This document shows, in pieces, positions 10,908 to 21,698 of a DNA stretch of 64,000 nt (the stretch's first letter is position 1; each line of letters starts with the position of its first letter). Made by a program: the position numbers and the translations under genes. The stretch covers positions 13,231,650 to 13,295,649 of the forward strand of contig NC_092364.1 in NCBI RefSeq assembly GCF_030848805.1, read 5' to 3'. The notes under the pieces are model-generated. The model saw only the letters and a program-made list of their open reading frames with translations, was not told the origin of the DNA and ran no database searches. Origin of the DNA: Temnothorax longispinosus. Taxonomy: Eukaryota > Arthropoda > Insecta > Hymenoptera > Formicidae.

Positions 10908-11865
10908 AAAACATAAACAATATCCTCTGCATGTGAGTGAGACAGACATATGTTTTCCAAAAAAGTGCCTAGTTCAGAACATGAAGGACTTTATAAAGAC
11001 TTTTGAGAATATTCAGACTTACTCGGAGATGTTCAATAATAATGTCTTGGCAGCTAAACAGTCAGAACATCTGACGCGCCCCTTGACGTTGTTTTATGCT
11101 ATGCAATTTTAAACGATGTCCCAAAAAGCAACGATTTAGTCGTTCATGTTAGGTGCGAATATCGTCGAAGAAACAACGTTGACGGGTTTGTTTCCCTCTT
11201 TGTTCACACGCGTAATTTAAGCGACTGATACAAACTAATGCTGTGTTTTATGCCGAAGAAAACGTATCGCGCGCGAAATAACACACACGAACTTGACATT
11301 TAATAGACATGTAACTTCAGACAGGAACGCAAAGAAAATTATTCTAATCGCGACGTGTCTTTACGAAACAAACTCCAAAAGATTGATTAACCAACAATGT
11401 CTGCTTATATTTATAATAATTCAAAAATCTAATTGTAGAGTCGATAATTGTCTTACGATTTAGTCGAGCATAATGGATTATAAAATTCTGCAAATTCAAG
11501 ATAACCGAAGCTCCTCTTACACATCTGTTGCTGTTTTACGTCGTTTAACACGGTTGAACATATTAAATAACTTTTAATTTAATTCAACGTGTTTATTTAA
11601 AACGCAACAAACTACACATCTACTTGTAGAGTCGATTATCTTGCATCGAGCATAGTGGATTTAGGATTATAGATATAACAGGACACACATAATATGGATG
11701 TAAAATGACCATGCAGAGGTCGAAAATAACAGTTATTTTAAAAATTTTTTGTAAAAAAGTTATTGAGTAAAAATTAATTTTTATTTAAATGGAAGCAAGT
11801 TATAATTAAATTTCAAAGAAATTTCTCAAAAAATAAAATGTAAAAAAAATTTAATTTTTAATTGT
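10908..11865. other. No gene seen
   Basis: AT-rich intergenic DNA without recognisable exons. Two similar phrases (GTAGAGTCGATAATTGTCTT-like near 11437 and 11627) hint at a weak internal duplication. Confidence 0.4.
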
Positions 11866-12110
11866 TCTGACTACGAATAACCATTATGAATGATTAAAAT
11901 TGTATTTTAGTTACGAATAACAATTATCGATGACGGCAATTAAATTTTGGTTATCAGTAACCAATATAAATGACCGAAATTTAATTTTGGTTATCAGTAA
12001 CCATTATCGATGACCTGAATTTTATTTTGGTTACCGATAACCATAATCGACAGCGAAAATTTTTTTTTGTTACCAATAACCAATATCGACGGCAAAAATT
12101 CTTTCTGGTT
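11866..12110. repeat. 40-bp tandem repeat, about six units
   Basis: Units of 40 bp built around TTTTGGTTATCAGTAACC and CGATGAC, for example at 11945, 11985 and 12025. Each unit contains a GGTTA...TAACC inverted motif. Divergence rises toward both edges. Confidence 0.85.
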
Positions 12111-12292
12111 ACATTCAAATTTTCAATTAATAATTAGTATTCATTGACAACATAAAGAAAATTAATTATAAAACTTATACATTTTATTTTAAGCAAACAA
12201 ACGGGATGAAAATATATGAAACAAAGAATAGAAAAGAAATATTAGTACAATATTTCTATTAACACTTGTATATATTATACATATATTAATAT

Positions 12293-12749
12293 TTAATATT
12301 GAAATTCTGCATTTAATTTTACAAACATAAGTTTTTGCAAATTTTGTGCAGATAATTTGCATCGTCTGTCGTCTAGCATCACTTTAAGAGCTGAAAATGC
12401 TCTTTCTACGCTAACTTGCGTGGCAGGTACCGCATGAACAATTGTAGCTAATTTTGCTACATGTGGTATCGCATACTTTTTCTTCTTCCAGTAGATCATT
12501 AATTCGGTGTCGATGCCGATACGCTTTTCCTTGTAATTTTCGATTTCATTGTACACCGATTGGAATTCACGAGAATTATCTTCTGATTCATTATTGGAAG
12601 AAGAATCTTCTTCCATTTCTCTTATTGATTCTTCTAAGAGAGATAAAGAAGTACTACTTGTGCTTGGAATTGCTATATTATCAGTACAAGTAGCATCCAC
12701 CTTTATTTCGTTAAAAGGAGAAACTCGATCATTATTTATATTTTTTAGA
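12293..12749 (-). pseudogene. hAT transposase C-terminal fragment
   Basis: Minus-strand frame ending in the hAT dimerisation region: a basic YWKKKKYAIPHVAKLA stretch, then ATQVSVERAFSALK, then LDDRRCKLSAQNLQKLMFVK, which is the characteristic order for the last part of hAT transposases. An acidic, Ser-rich linker precedes it. The frame continues upstream to FPHYLKN and then meets stops, so most of the transposase (catalytic RNase H-like core) is missing. It abuts the first visible ANAPC1 exon. No terminal repeats were identified. Confidence 0.8.
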
Positions 12750-15700
12750 TAATGAGGAAATTTTATTTATTTATTTTTTCTTTTTTAGAGATACTAGCTG
12801 GTCGTGCATCTAAGGTTTTTTTAACATCAGACCTTCTTGGACAGAATTACTTGGGCTATTTGATTCCGAATCGTTCGCAACTGTCTTTAGTAAGATTGGA
12901 AAAGACTAACAAACAACAACAGATCATTTTCGGGATGGTAACGAACATAATTGTGGCTAAAGATGCTATCATCAGTTTATCGGTTAGTACATATTGATGC
13001 ACATACATTACAATTATTACAAAAAAACATTATATAATTTAGCATATTTCTTATTTATCTTATTTAAAATACAAAAGAAAGCATGAAATTATTTAAAACA
13101 TAAGATATGTATATGATAATTGAAATAACTTAATAACTTACGTAAAAAATTATTGGCTTCTTCCAGAATTTGCACATGATAGCGATTGTGGATTTGTCAA
13201 ACGTAATAGCGTTATTCACGGGAGTTACATGCGTGGGCAAATTGCACATTCTGGCATGCTTTCGAATTTTTCGGGCAACAATTACTTTTTGTCAAATAGT
13301 AATCCTAAGCTTGGATCTCCATTTCCGAGACGAAGTTCCTTGATTTCTCAGAGCTGCACAGCCTCGCACAAAATTAAATCGAAGAAGCTTTTACATCTAC
13401 TGAGTCCCGTAGGTGGTAATTGTGCTCGTCCGCCGATACTGTTGGAAAATTAATTACTGATGCGGACACAAACTTTCTCGGTTTGAAAGAAACTGTAGGC
13501 AATGAGGTAACCGTAGAATGCGGAAATAAGCAATATTTCCGTATAACGTTACCTGTTTCCAGTACATCGCCTTTAGGTAAGTACATGAAATCTGAAAAAG
13601 ATTTTATTGATATATAAGTATAACTAATAAGTTTATTACAAGAATTGCAAATAATTTAAATTAGTTATTTGTACACACGTATTATAATTAGTTTAGATAA
13701 CATTTTTTTTTACAGTCACTAAATGTTTACATACGTTAATTACGAAGCGTTCTTCGAAAAGATTTAGCAATGCAATTGCTGATTAAATGGTACGGCGCTA
13801 GAAATGCTCCAGGCCCACAAGATCACTTTTCGCCGGCGCAAGAATGGGATCTCTTTCTAATAGTTCTGTTCACATTATTGGGATATGATATAGAAAAATT
13901 ACGTCTGATGCGAAACAACGAAAAGGATCAGTGTACAGAACGTAACAGCCCTATGGTGCTACCCAAAAAGCAAAAGACTAGCAATTGTGGATCTACGGAT
14001 GATTGGTTGTACATATTAAATTCGAACGAATATAAAAATTCTCGAACTTTTGCCTTGAATGTGCTGAAGGGTCAGAAGATATCAAACTTTCTCCGCACGA
14101 CGTCTCAAAATGCAGAATCGAGTAACGTGTTGGAAAAATAAATGTATCAAGCCGTCCTGTTTCCACATTTTCCACTAATTTTATTTTCTTTTCATCTCTT
14201 GTACGAAGAATTGAAATTAAACAGCGTTATATCTCTCTCGGAAAGTCTGCCGTTGCTCGGGTAGTTATTGTATCAATTAAGCATATAGATCTGAAATTCG
14301 AGATGTACGCTTATCATTACTTCCTTGATTCACCCTCGTTGTCGTATCTAAAAGTCCATGAAATCTCAAATCAACGATTCAGACCTGCAGAAAATAGCAA
14401 TTCCAAGTTACATGCCTCGGAAACCACCAGGCATATTTGAAACGTTAAATATCATGTTAGATGGAGTAGATGTAACTGCATTCCCGTAATTAAGCCATGT
14501 TAATCCAAGAACGAGAAATATAGTGTATCTAATCGCGCTTATATAGCAAATGAAAATCGTGTTGATGTAATTGAAATAGAGAAATATATCAAATTAATTG
14601 TACCTGCTGGAAATCGTATTGATCTTCAAGAAAGCGGAAACAAAACTGCATGACAAAGAGATACTGAAGAAATTGGAGAAACCCACAACGGATAGGATAA
14701 TATTATATCACGAGATGGGTATGATCACGCTGCAGCAAGTTATCGAGTATTATGGAAATTATCCCTTTCCCAAAGATATAAAACAATATTTTAATCCTAG
14801 GTATGAGAAAAGAAGACCTCGAGACATTGCCACCTGCGGTATCCTTGATGACAAAAGACATTATGCACAGATGTAGAGAAAGTCTACCGTCGAATTGGCC
14901 TATCCAGCTAGGTGTACGAACTCATATATAGATCGCCAAGACCTAGCCGTGTTAGATAGGCATTTAAAATCATCATCGATATATTGCAATCTGATGGCGA
15001 AACGAGGTATTACGCGATAAAGGATGAACAAGACGACGGCATGGAATTTGATGATATGGTATATGATCATAAGATTTTTTTGCATTTCTTCTCATGCATA
15101 TAATGCTCTGCAATATTATTTATAATCTATGTTAGATATAGGTACATATACTTTTTACAATGCTTATAACTCGCACTCTGTTTCATTCGATAGATATTAA
15201 AGTTACGATTTAGTAAGGATCATAAAATTGCTGAGGTGCGAAGGTTGCTTAATTCCTCAAAACCAATGAGGATAGCGATAGTTCAAAGATCGAACGTAAG
15301 CGATCACGAGTTTATAGAGGAGCAGGAAAGGCACTTGCTCATGTTATGCACGAGAACAATGGCCTGTGGCTATAGAGGCACGTTTACATTGAGAACTTCC
15401 ACCCCGATGATAATGGAGCAATTACCCATTCCACGATTGTGTTTAACTGGTATGATTACGTATCACGGTTTGAATTAATTTTTTAAATTGTATAATTGTT
15501 TTAATCGTTTTCATTAGGCAAAGCACCGCCCCGTGGAACGACCGTTGAGTTAACTCACATAGACGTTCCGCCAAACATGAATCTGTGGCCGCTGTTTCAT
15601 AACGGCATAGCTGCGGGCCTGTGTATTCATCCGGATTCTGCGAACATGATACTCGACATGGATAGTGTACAATAAACAGCAACAGGATGAATACGGGGTA

Positions 15701-15810
15701 GAACACTCAGGATTTCTGATGGCTCTCGGTTTAAACGGACATCTGAAGAACTTAGCTCCTTTAAGTACATACGAGTATCTAGCCGATTGTCACGAAGCTA
15801 CTTAAGTTAG

Positions 15811-18156
15811 TGATATAGACCAGCCCAGAAAAAGAAAGAAAAATCCGAAATATAATGTCACAGAGTCATCCGAATCCGAAGATAAATGTAATACTCACAC
15901 TGTTAAGAAGAGCAGGAATAATAAATTGAGAGATCAGTCTAGCGATAGTGAAAATGAAGAAATGGAAGAAAAAGCTGTTCGGGCAAAAGTTGCAGCATTA
16001 CTAGCCAAGAGAAATAATATAAAATCGCAAGTTTCTCAAAACAAGGCTAACAAGGAGGTTTCCATGGTTACCAAATCCAAAAATTTAATTAAAACACTCG
16101 ATTTAGAACAGAACCGTTCTGTTGGTTTAAATGATACTATAGGAAGTGACCCACGTTCTAAAAAAACATATAATCTGACAGATGTTTCGCATGCAACAAC
16201 AGAAGCAATAACCCCTAGTACCCCTGCTTCGTTTCCTCTGCAATTTCACCGACAATATGATGATAAAATGAATATAGATAGAATGAAAGAACAACTTTTG
16301 TTAGGTAAATAATTTTCTAAGCTTTAAATTAGTCAGTACAAGAAAGTATTGACTGCTACATTAATTTATTTTTTGTATACGTCTGTAGGAAATGATTCTC
16401 AACAGTCAGAATTTGTTTTACCATCCAGTCCAGAAATTATACAAGAAGAAAGTAGAGAAGAAATTAATGCTACAACAGATAATAAATATGGGAGCATAAA
16501 TATCTCGCAGAAATTAAGTCAGTCTTCTGACTTAAGTGATGAACAAAGAAAATAATTACTTCTGTCACAGATCAACCTACAGGTAAATATAATTGTACAG
16601 GATGTTTCTAAACAATAACATTTACAGATTGTTAGAAGATAACTAAGCAAGTTTCTCAAATACGTACTCTCCGAAACTCTCGTGTTTCACTACTGAAAAG
16701 CAAAAAAGTTATATTAGCAGCAGTTTTTTGATAAGTAGTCTTAAGCTATAACAGATTTCTAAACATTTTATGTATTTTTTTCATGAGATTATTCTTGAGA
16801 TAACAAACATCTTTTATATCATTCAGTTCTTTGAAAAATAAGTAATTGAAACAAAGCTTTATAACACATCTGGCAATGCTATGCACATACATTTATACTA
16901 CAGCTATTTATTTATTTCATCAATAGTATAATTTTATTTATATGCTGTCTATAACTTGAGATAAAAAATATAAGTTAGACATGAATATAAAAAATATTAC
17001 TTACAAAAGGAGTTATTACTCTTTACAAATTAAACACATTTTCTATAATTCAATCAGTAATTGTATATTTATTATTTCTGTACAAGTAATCTTATTTTTG
17101 ATATTTTATGTATTTACACTCAGGTGTTAAATCTGTATCCAGTGGAAAGCATTCCAAAGAAAATAGATCTTATGATGCAAACTGTAAAAATTTACTTACA
17201 AAATCGGTTTCTCCTTTTTCCAGTAAGCACCAATCATCAAGTAAGCATTTATATATGTATATTCCGTCCAACAAAAAATCGATCACAGAGATTGGACGAA
17301 AACTCGTATGTTTTGCGCAGGTGTCTGTCTATAGAACGTCTAGAAAGCCCTCCTCTACAGCGAACGTGCCATATTTACGTATATGGTATTTAGTAGCGCG
17401 ACACGCTCTCCCTACTTTACTTTGCCTATATTCAAAACGTGATCGATCTTTCGTTGGATTGAGAATATTTTTTACATTACATTAATAATTTGTTTGCATT
17501 AATTAGGTGATAACACTGATGCTGCCATAAAAATAATTAAGACAGAGTTACTTCAAGAAATAAGTAGTAAACTTGATTTTGTAATGATGAACACAACAAA
17601 AATACTTACCTACTTAGCACCAGAGGAAAGTCTTCTTTTAAGACCAGATAACCTTCCAGCGCTTCCTCTGAAGTCAGTTGATGAATATGATAAGTTTGAA
17701 GAGTTTTTAAATGATGGCACGAATTTCTCAACAGTGGTACGTTTGAACTAGATAGAATTATTTGTTACATTTATGATTTTGTTCTTTGTACTAAAATATG
17801 TGACATTTAGGTACAATATTTTGCGGGCCGTATGGTTAGTCAAGGTAGTGACTGGCAAAGTGCTGTATACCTAGTATCGAAACTGCTAATAAGTAACAAA
17901 TTAGCAAGAGCATTAAGTTGGGTAGGTACCAAAGACACCAAGATCGCACTAGCAAACAGTAAAATTATGGACGCTATTTCCTGTGAGTACAATTCTATAT
18001 AAATTACCGTCTTTTACTAAAATATAGTAGATAAAAAATGAATAATAAGTTAAAATTGTAGGCGCTGTTCTGAAAAACCATCCCAAAAGTGACTTAAAAC
18101 TAGTGAAGTTAAAAATACAAAGATGGCTTTATACGGGAAACCAAAGAAAAATTTAA
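15811..18156 (+). pseudogene. DUF4806-domain gene, 5'-truncated
   Basis: Six exons inferred: 15811-16304, 16389-16582, 17124-17240, 17507-17736, 17811-17982 and 18062-18156. Junctions are phase 1 except the fourth (phase 0), and the gene ends at TAA 18154-18156. The N-terminal visible part is charged and low-complexity (RKRKKNPKYNVTESSESED). The last three exons form a compact domain: LPALPLKSVDEYDKFEEFL, then QSAVYLVSKLL, ALSWVGTKD and NSKIMDAI. This pattern of LP..s.ee...FE, a helical middle and a W-containing loop suits DUF4806, a domain of unknown function common in insect and especially hymenopteran genomes. The second exon needs a one-base shift in an A run near 16550. Upstream exons are absent because the element is truncated. 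Domain assignment is from memory. Confidence 0.7.
17261..17467. mobile_element. Inverted-repeat insertion in DUF4806 intron
   Basis: ATTCCGTCCAACAAAAAATC on the left pairs with a diverged complement near 17440-17467 (GATCGATCTTTCGTTGGATT). It lies wholly within the intron between the third and fourth exons. Old MITE likely. Confidence 0.55.
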
Positions 18157-18219
18157 TTATTTTTTCAAATTTTTCTAGTCATGAGAGAATTACTTGCCTT
18201 TGTGATATTTAATGTTAAG

Positions 18220-18681
18220 GCTCCTGGGTTTCTCCCGTCATTATGTGAGATCGTGACGTCAGAGGCTAGAAATGACACGCTGAGAATTCGATTTTGCGTG
18301 CCATTTCCAAATAAAAAAATATTTGCGTAAAATAACATTTTAGATCATTTTAGCACATTTCAAAAATACCCTGAAAACTATTCCATTCCCTTGACAGTTA
18401 ATAAACAGCCGTAAAATAAATATAATACAAAGCCTAATAGTTATGCGACTGCGTTTATATAAGCCTACATTCATATTACATTTTTTTATTTACTCCTATT
18501 TATTAATTGTCAAAGAAAAGAAATATTTTCGAAGTATTATTGAAGTATGCTGAAATGATCTGAAGTGTTATTTTATGCAAATATCTTTTTATTTGGAAAT
18601 GCACTCAAGAATTCTTAGCGTGTGCAGATTTCTCGTCTCTGACGTCACGATCTCAATGATGACGGAAAAAGACCAGAGGCC
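18220..18681. mobile_element. Palindromic MITE (GTGACGTCAGAG arms)
   Basis: The left arm GAGATCGTGACGTCAGAGGC and right arm are inverted. Further paired segments (AAATATTTGCGTAAAATAAC) continue toward the centre. It follows the last DUF4806 exon within the inserted block. Confidence 0.75.
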
Positions 18682-19078
18682 AATCAACGAGAATTTTATT
18701 TTTTTTTTATTTTTAATGTTATGAAACCATGACAAAAAACTTTTATTTTGACTGTGAAATAATACCATGCAATAATACCGTGCAATAATAAAATGTATAA
18801 ATACATTTATTTTTGTTCAGGTATTAGATAAGTTCTAAAAGTTATTTTGTGTTATATGTATAGTACAGAATACTCATTAATGCTTTCCTAATAGCTGTGT
18901 TCTGGAGATTTCTATAGTGCACGTTACATGTACTATTGCCTTCAGGTGGAAGGCATTAATGACGCCGTCTGTACATTTTAGTACACGTATTTAGTACATT
19001 TAATTGTTCTTAAAATCTTCAATAATTACCAAAGATTATTTTGTTTTATGTTTTATGTTTTTTTATCAAATTGTATTA

Positions 19079-19235
19079 AGCCGAAATGCACCAATGTCGC
19101 ATAACTTCAGTTCAACTCAATCTTCGTCTCTTTCTAAGAGGAACAGTTAGTCTAACTGTTTTCCTTAGAAACAGACGAAGAGTGAAGTGAATTAAGCTAA
19201 GGTTAAAGTTATGCGACGTTGATGCAACCATGCCT
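19079..19235. mobile_element. Short palindromic MITE
   Basis: AATGTCGCATAACTT on the left pairs with AAGTTATGCGACGTT on the right, and the inner arms CTCTTT/CTTAGAAACAGACGAAG also pair. TTA-like sequence on both sides. Confidence 0.75.
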
Positions 19236-19902
19236 TAGTATTTAATTTTTCTTAAGATTTAGAATAGCTTCGTCTCTGTAAGACATATTTTTATATAATA
19301 AAGAAGTCTCACATGTAATTATATATTCCTTACATGTTGTCCTCTATTATGCTTATTTAATATTACTCCAATCCACACTTCTAATGTATAACATCCAATT
19401 ATACCTGCCTTGTAAAAAAAGGTCATTTTTACGTCATCTTGATGTCAAGATGATGTCAAGATTATATGCTCCTATAAACGGGCCATTTTGACGTCACGAT
19501 GACGCGTAAAAAATGATTACAAAATGATGTCATTTTGATATTTTCGTGACTGATTTGTTCTACTTGGGAGCGTTGGACTTTTGCTGGGCTTATCAGCGAC
19601 GCATCGTGGCATGATGAACGTATCTATGACTAAATTATTATCGTTACACGTGGAAACGCTCCTACCACCAACGAGTATCAAATTAAATGTACAACAGAAT
19701 GTCCAAGTAGCGGCGCTAATGGGAGTTGGCCTTGTGTATCAAGGAACTGCGCACAGACCCCACACAGCACAGGATATTTTGAGGGACATTTGTGCATCCG
19801 CTGGATATCCACCGGATATTAAATATCCACTGGATATCCACCGGTTATTGAGATATCCCACTTTATCTGTAGGACGACCCTCAGATAAAGTGTGCTGTGT
19901 GG

Positions 19903-20402
19903 NNNNNNNNNNNNNNNNNNNNNNNNNNNNNNNNNNNNNNNNNNNNNNNNNNNNNNNNNNNNNNNNNNNNNNNNNNNNNNNNNNNNNNNNNNNNNNNNNN
20001 NNNNNNNNNNNNNNNNNNNNNNNNNNNNNNNNNNNNNNNNNNNNNNNNNNNNNNNNNNNNNNNNNNNNNNNNNNNNNNNNNNNNNNNNNNNNNNNNNNNN
20101 NNNNNNNNNNNNNNNNNNNNNNNNNNNNNNNNNNNNNNNNNNNNNNNNNNNNNNNNNNNNNNNNNNNNNNNNNNNNNNNNNNNNNNNNNNNNNNNNNNNN
20201 NNNNNNNNNNNNNNNNNNNNNNNNNNNNNNNNNNNNNNNNNNNNNNNNNNNNNNNNNNNNNNNNNNNNNNNNNNNNNNNNNNNNNNNNNNNNNNNNNNNN
20301 NNNNNNNNNNNNNNNNNNNNNNNNNNNNNNNNNNNNNNNNNNNNNNNNNNNNNNNNNNNNNNNNNNNNNNNNNNNNNNNNNNNNNNNNNNNNNNNNNNNN
20401 NN
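19903..20402. other. Assembly gap (500 N)
   Basis: Exactly 500 N. Immediately left is repetitive sequence with repeated TGGATATCCACCGG; immediately right is a palindromic element whose left end is cut by the gap. Open frames running through it are artefacts. Confidence 0.95.
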
Positions 20403-20690
20403 AGCTCTAAAAAAGTAGGTATTCTCGATCCGCCATTTTTGAATCAAACACATGTGAAAACATAACCTTTTCGTAAACGTCAATACGCTTTTCGGTCTCG
20501 TATTCTCAGCTTCCAAAATGACTGGCTGCGTTGCAATTAATTGCAGTAATAGACGCGATATTTCAGCTAAATTTTTACATTAATCGCGAGACCGAAAAGC
20601 GTATTGACGTTTACGAAAAGGTTATGTTTTCACATATGATTGGTTCAAAAATGGCGGATCGAGAATACTCACATTTATAGAGCCTTAGTG
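20403..20690. mobile_element. Palindromic MITE containing a THAP-like start
   Basis: The arms contain TATTCTCGATCCGCCATTTT and CGTAAACGTCAATACGCTTT in inverted orientation. In the loop, an ATG at 20517 opens MTGCVAINCSNRR and then stops at about 20582. That start resembles the C..C opening of THAP zinc fingers, suggesting descent from a THAP-type (P-element-like) transposon (inference). Confidence 0.7.
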
Positions 20691-20744
20691 AGAGTCGCAT
20701 GGAAAAGTATACAACGTGGGTGGCGACGCACGACGAACGATTAA

Positions 20745-20925
20745 TGGCTCCTGCACACAGGACGCGGCAGCGCGGCATTGCGGCAACGCGGCACCGCGGT
20801 AACCAATCACCATCTGCCTTTCCGTACTACTTTCAAAAGTAGAACGGAAAGGCAAGACGGTAATTGGTTACCGCGGTGCCGCGTTGCCGCATTGCCGCGC
20901 TGCCGCGTCCTGTGTGCAGGAGCCA
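20745..20925. mobile_element. GC-rich palindromic MITE, TAA target
   Basis: Ends TGGCTCCTGCACACAGG in inverted orientation, flanked by TAA (20742-20744, 20926-20928). The arms contain repeated GCCGCG/CGGCAACGCGGC motifs and are nearly perfect complements. Confidence 0.9.
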
Positions 20926-20926
20926 T

Positions 20927-21179
20927 AAGGTGCCTTTTCATGCTGACGCTCGACGCTCATTTTCAGCGGCAAGAAGGTCGCATGACCACAATTGACGCCG
21001 GCGTCAATTGAAATTCATGAAAAGGAAAACAGCGTCAAAATTTCGGCGTCTTCGCGCTGCTTTGGCTTTGACGCTTGAAGTTGGAAGAATCCAACTTCTC
21101 TTTCTTGACGCTGGCATCATAGTGATGTCACGTGACGTCGCTCAACGCTGTTTTTCAGCGTCCCATGAATTGGCACCTT
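20927..21179. mobile_element. MITE with AAGGTGCC ends
   Basis: Left AAGGTGCCTTTTCATG and right CATGAATTGGCACCTT are imperfect inverted ends. The interior has several GACGCTGA/CGTCAA repeats. Directly adjacent to the preceding MITE. Confidence 0.65.
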
Positions 21180-21312
21180 TAGAACATTCGCAACCTTCGA
21201 GATCTTGTCGTTTTCCTCCCTCCGGCAACAGTGGCACGTGACGAGAGCCGATTGGCTGTTGCATCAGCTTTTCTCGACGTGCGTCGTCGCGACCGTTGTG
21301 TATGAGAATTAA

Positions 21313-21376
21313 AGCGGGGAGCACACACTTCTGCACAACGCTGCGTAAGCATAAGAAAATTGATTGGTCTATTTTC
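21313..21376. mobile_element. Truncated MITE (GCGGGGAGCACAC family)
   Basis: Matches one arm of the element at 7922-8069 (GCGGGGAGCACACACTTCTG, then GCATAAGAAAATTGATTGG) but lacks the second arm; the next MITE begins right after it. Confidence 0.75.
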
Positions 21377-21379
21377 TTA

Positions 21380-21544
21380 AGGCCATTGCACGTAACAAAG
21401 TTTTAGTTATAATCGTAAGGCTGTAAGGAAATAGACCAATCACAGTCGATTATTCTCCTCGCGCTTGAAGAATAATCGAGTGTGATTGGTCTATTTTCTT
21501 ACGGCCTTACGATTATAACTAAACTTTGTTACGTGCAATGGCCT
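21380..21544. mobile_element. Near-perfect palindromic MITE, TTA target
   Basis: Ends AGGCCATTGCACGTAACAAA, flanked by TTA at 21377-21379 and 21545-21547. The arms carry the GACCAATCACA motif common to several MITEs here. Confidence 0.92.
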
Positions 21545-21559
21545 TTAAGCTGGCCATAA

Positions 21560-21695
21560 AGGTTATTCTACATAGAAGTCGTAGTCGTGAGTTGTAAGAA
21601 ATTGACCAATCACAGATTGAATATTCTCCTCAACTTCATATGTGATTGGTCAATTTCTTACAATTCACGACTACGACTTCTATGTAGAATAACCT
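21560..21695. mobile_element. Perfect palindromic MITE, TAA target, within a VPS33A exon
   Basis: Arms AGGTTATTCTACATAGAAGT and complement; TAA at 21557-21559 and 21696-21698. The VPS33A reading frame (NVIFISRPQLELMDL) starts within about ten bases of its right end, so the element probably split the exon. Confidence 0.92.
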
Positions 21696-21698
21696 TAA

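Larger units (their letters stand above)
15803..19568 (+). mobile_element. 5'-truncated DNA element carrying a DUF4806 gene, inserted in APC1
   Basis: The left edge falls directly after the APC1 codon ACT (15800-15802). The right edge ends CTACTTGGG just before AGC GTT GGA, so removing the block rejoins HEAT to SVGLLLG in frame with no extra base. The right terminus (CCCAAGTAGAACAA on the other strand) and subterminal TGACGTCA motifs resemble the CCCAGGTAG element at 28782-29743. The left edge lies 8 bp upstream of an exon acceptor inside the carried gene, so the 5' half of the element is missing. No target duplication is visible. Confidence 0.7.
12789..19787 (+). pseudogene. ANAPC1: Anaphase-promoting complex subunit 1 (APC1), decayed and interrupted
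   Basis: APC1 is the large scaffold subunit of the APC/C ubiquitin ligase. Segments in order match APC1: SKVFLTSDLLGQNYL (12789-12982), a central exon (13167-13576), LIKWYGARNAPGPQDH onward (13716-15058), SDHEFIEEQERHLL (15194-15449), then GKAPPRGTTVEL to HSGFLMALGLNGHL (15518-15802). It resumes with GLLLGLSATHRGMMN and GVGLVYQGTAHR (19569-19787). Introns with GT-AG ends are retained, so it is not a retrocopy. Lesions include stops at 14139 and 14262, frame changes near 13250, 13460, 13760, 14280, 14830 and 15650, and an insertion at 15803-19568. Only the middle of the roughly 1900-residue protein is present. The exon ends around 19787 in unrelated repetitive sequence. Confidence 0.88.

Noticed and set aside
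19581..20465. Long open frames across the second gap
   Set aside because: Mostly N; only the APC1 part (to about 19787) is meaningful.
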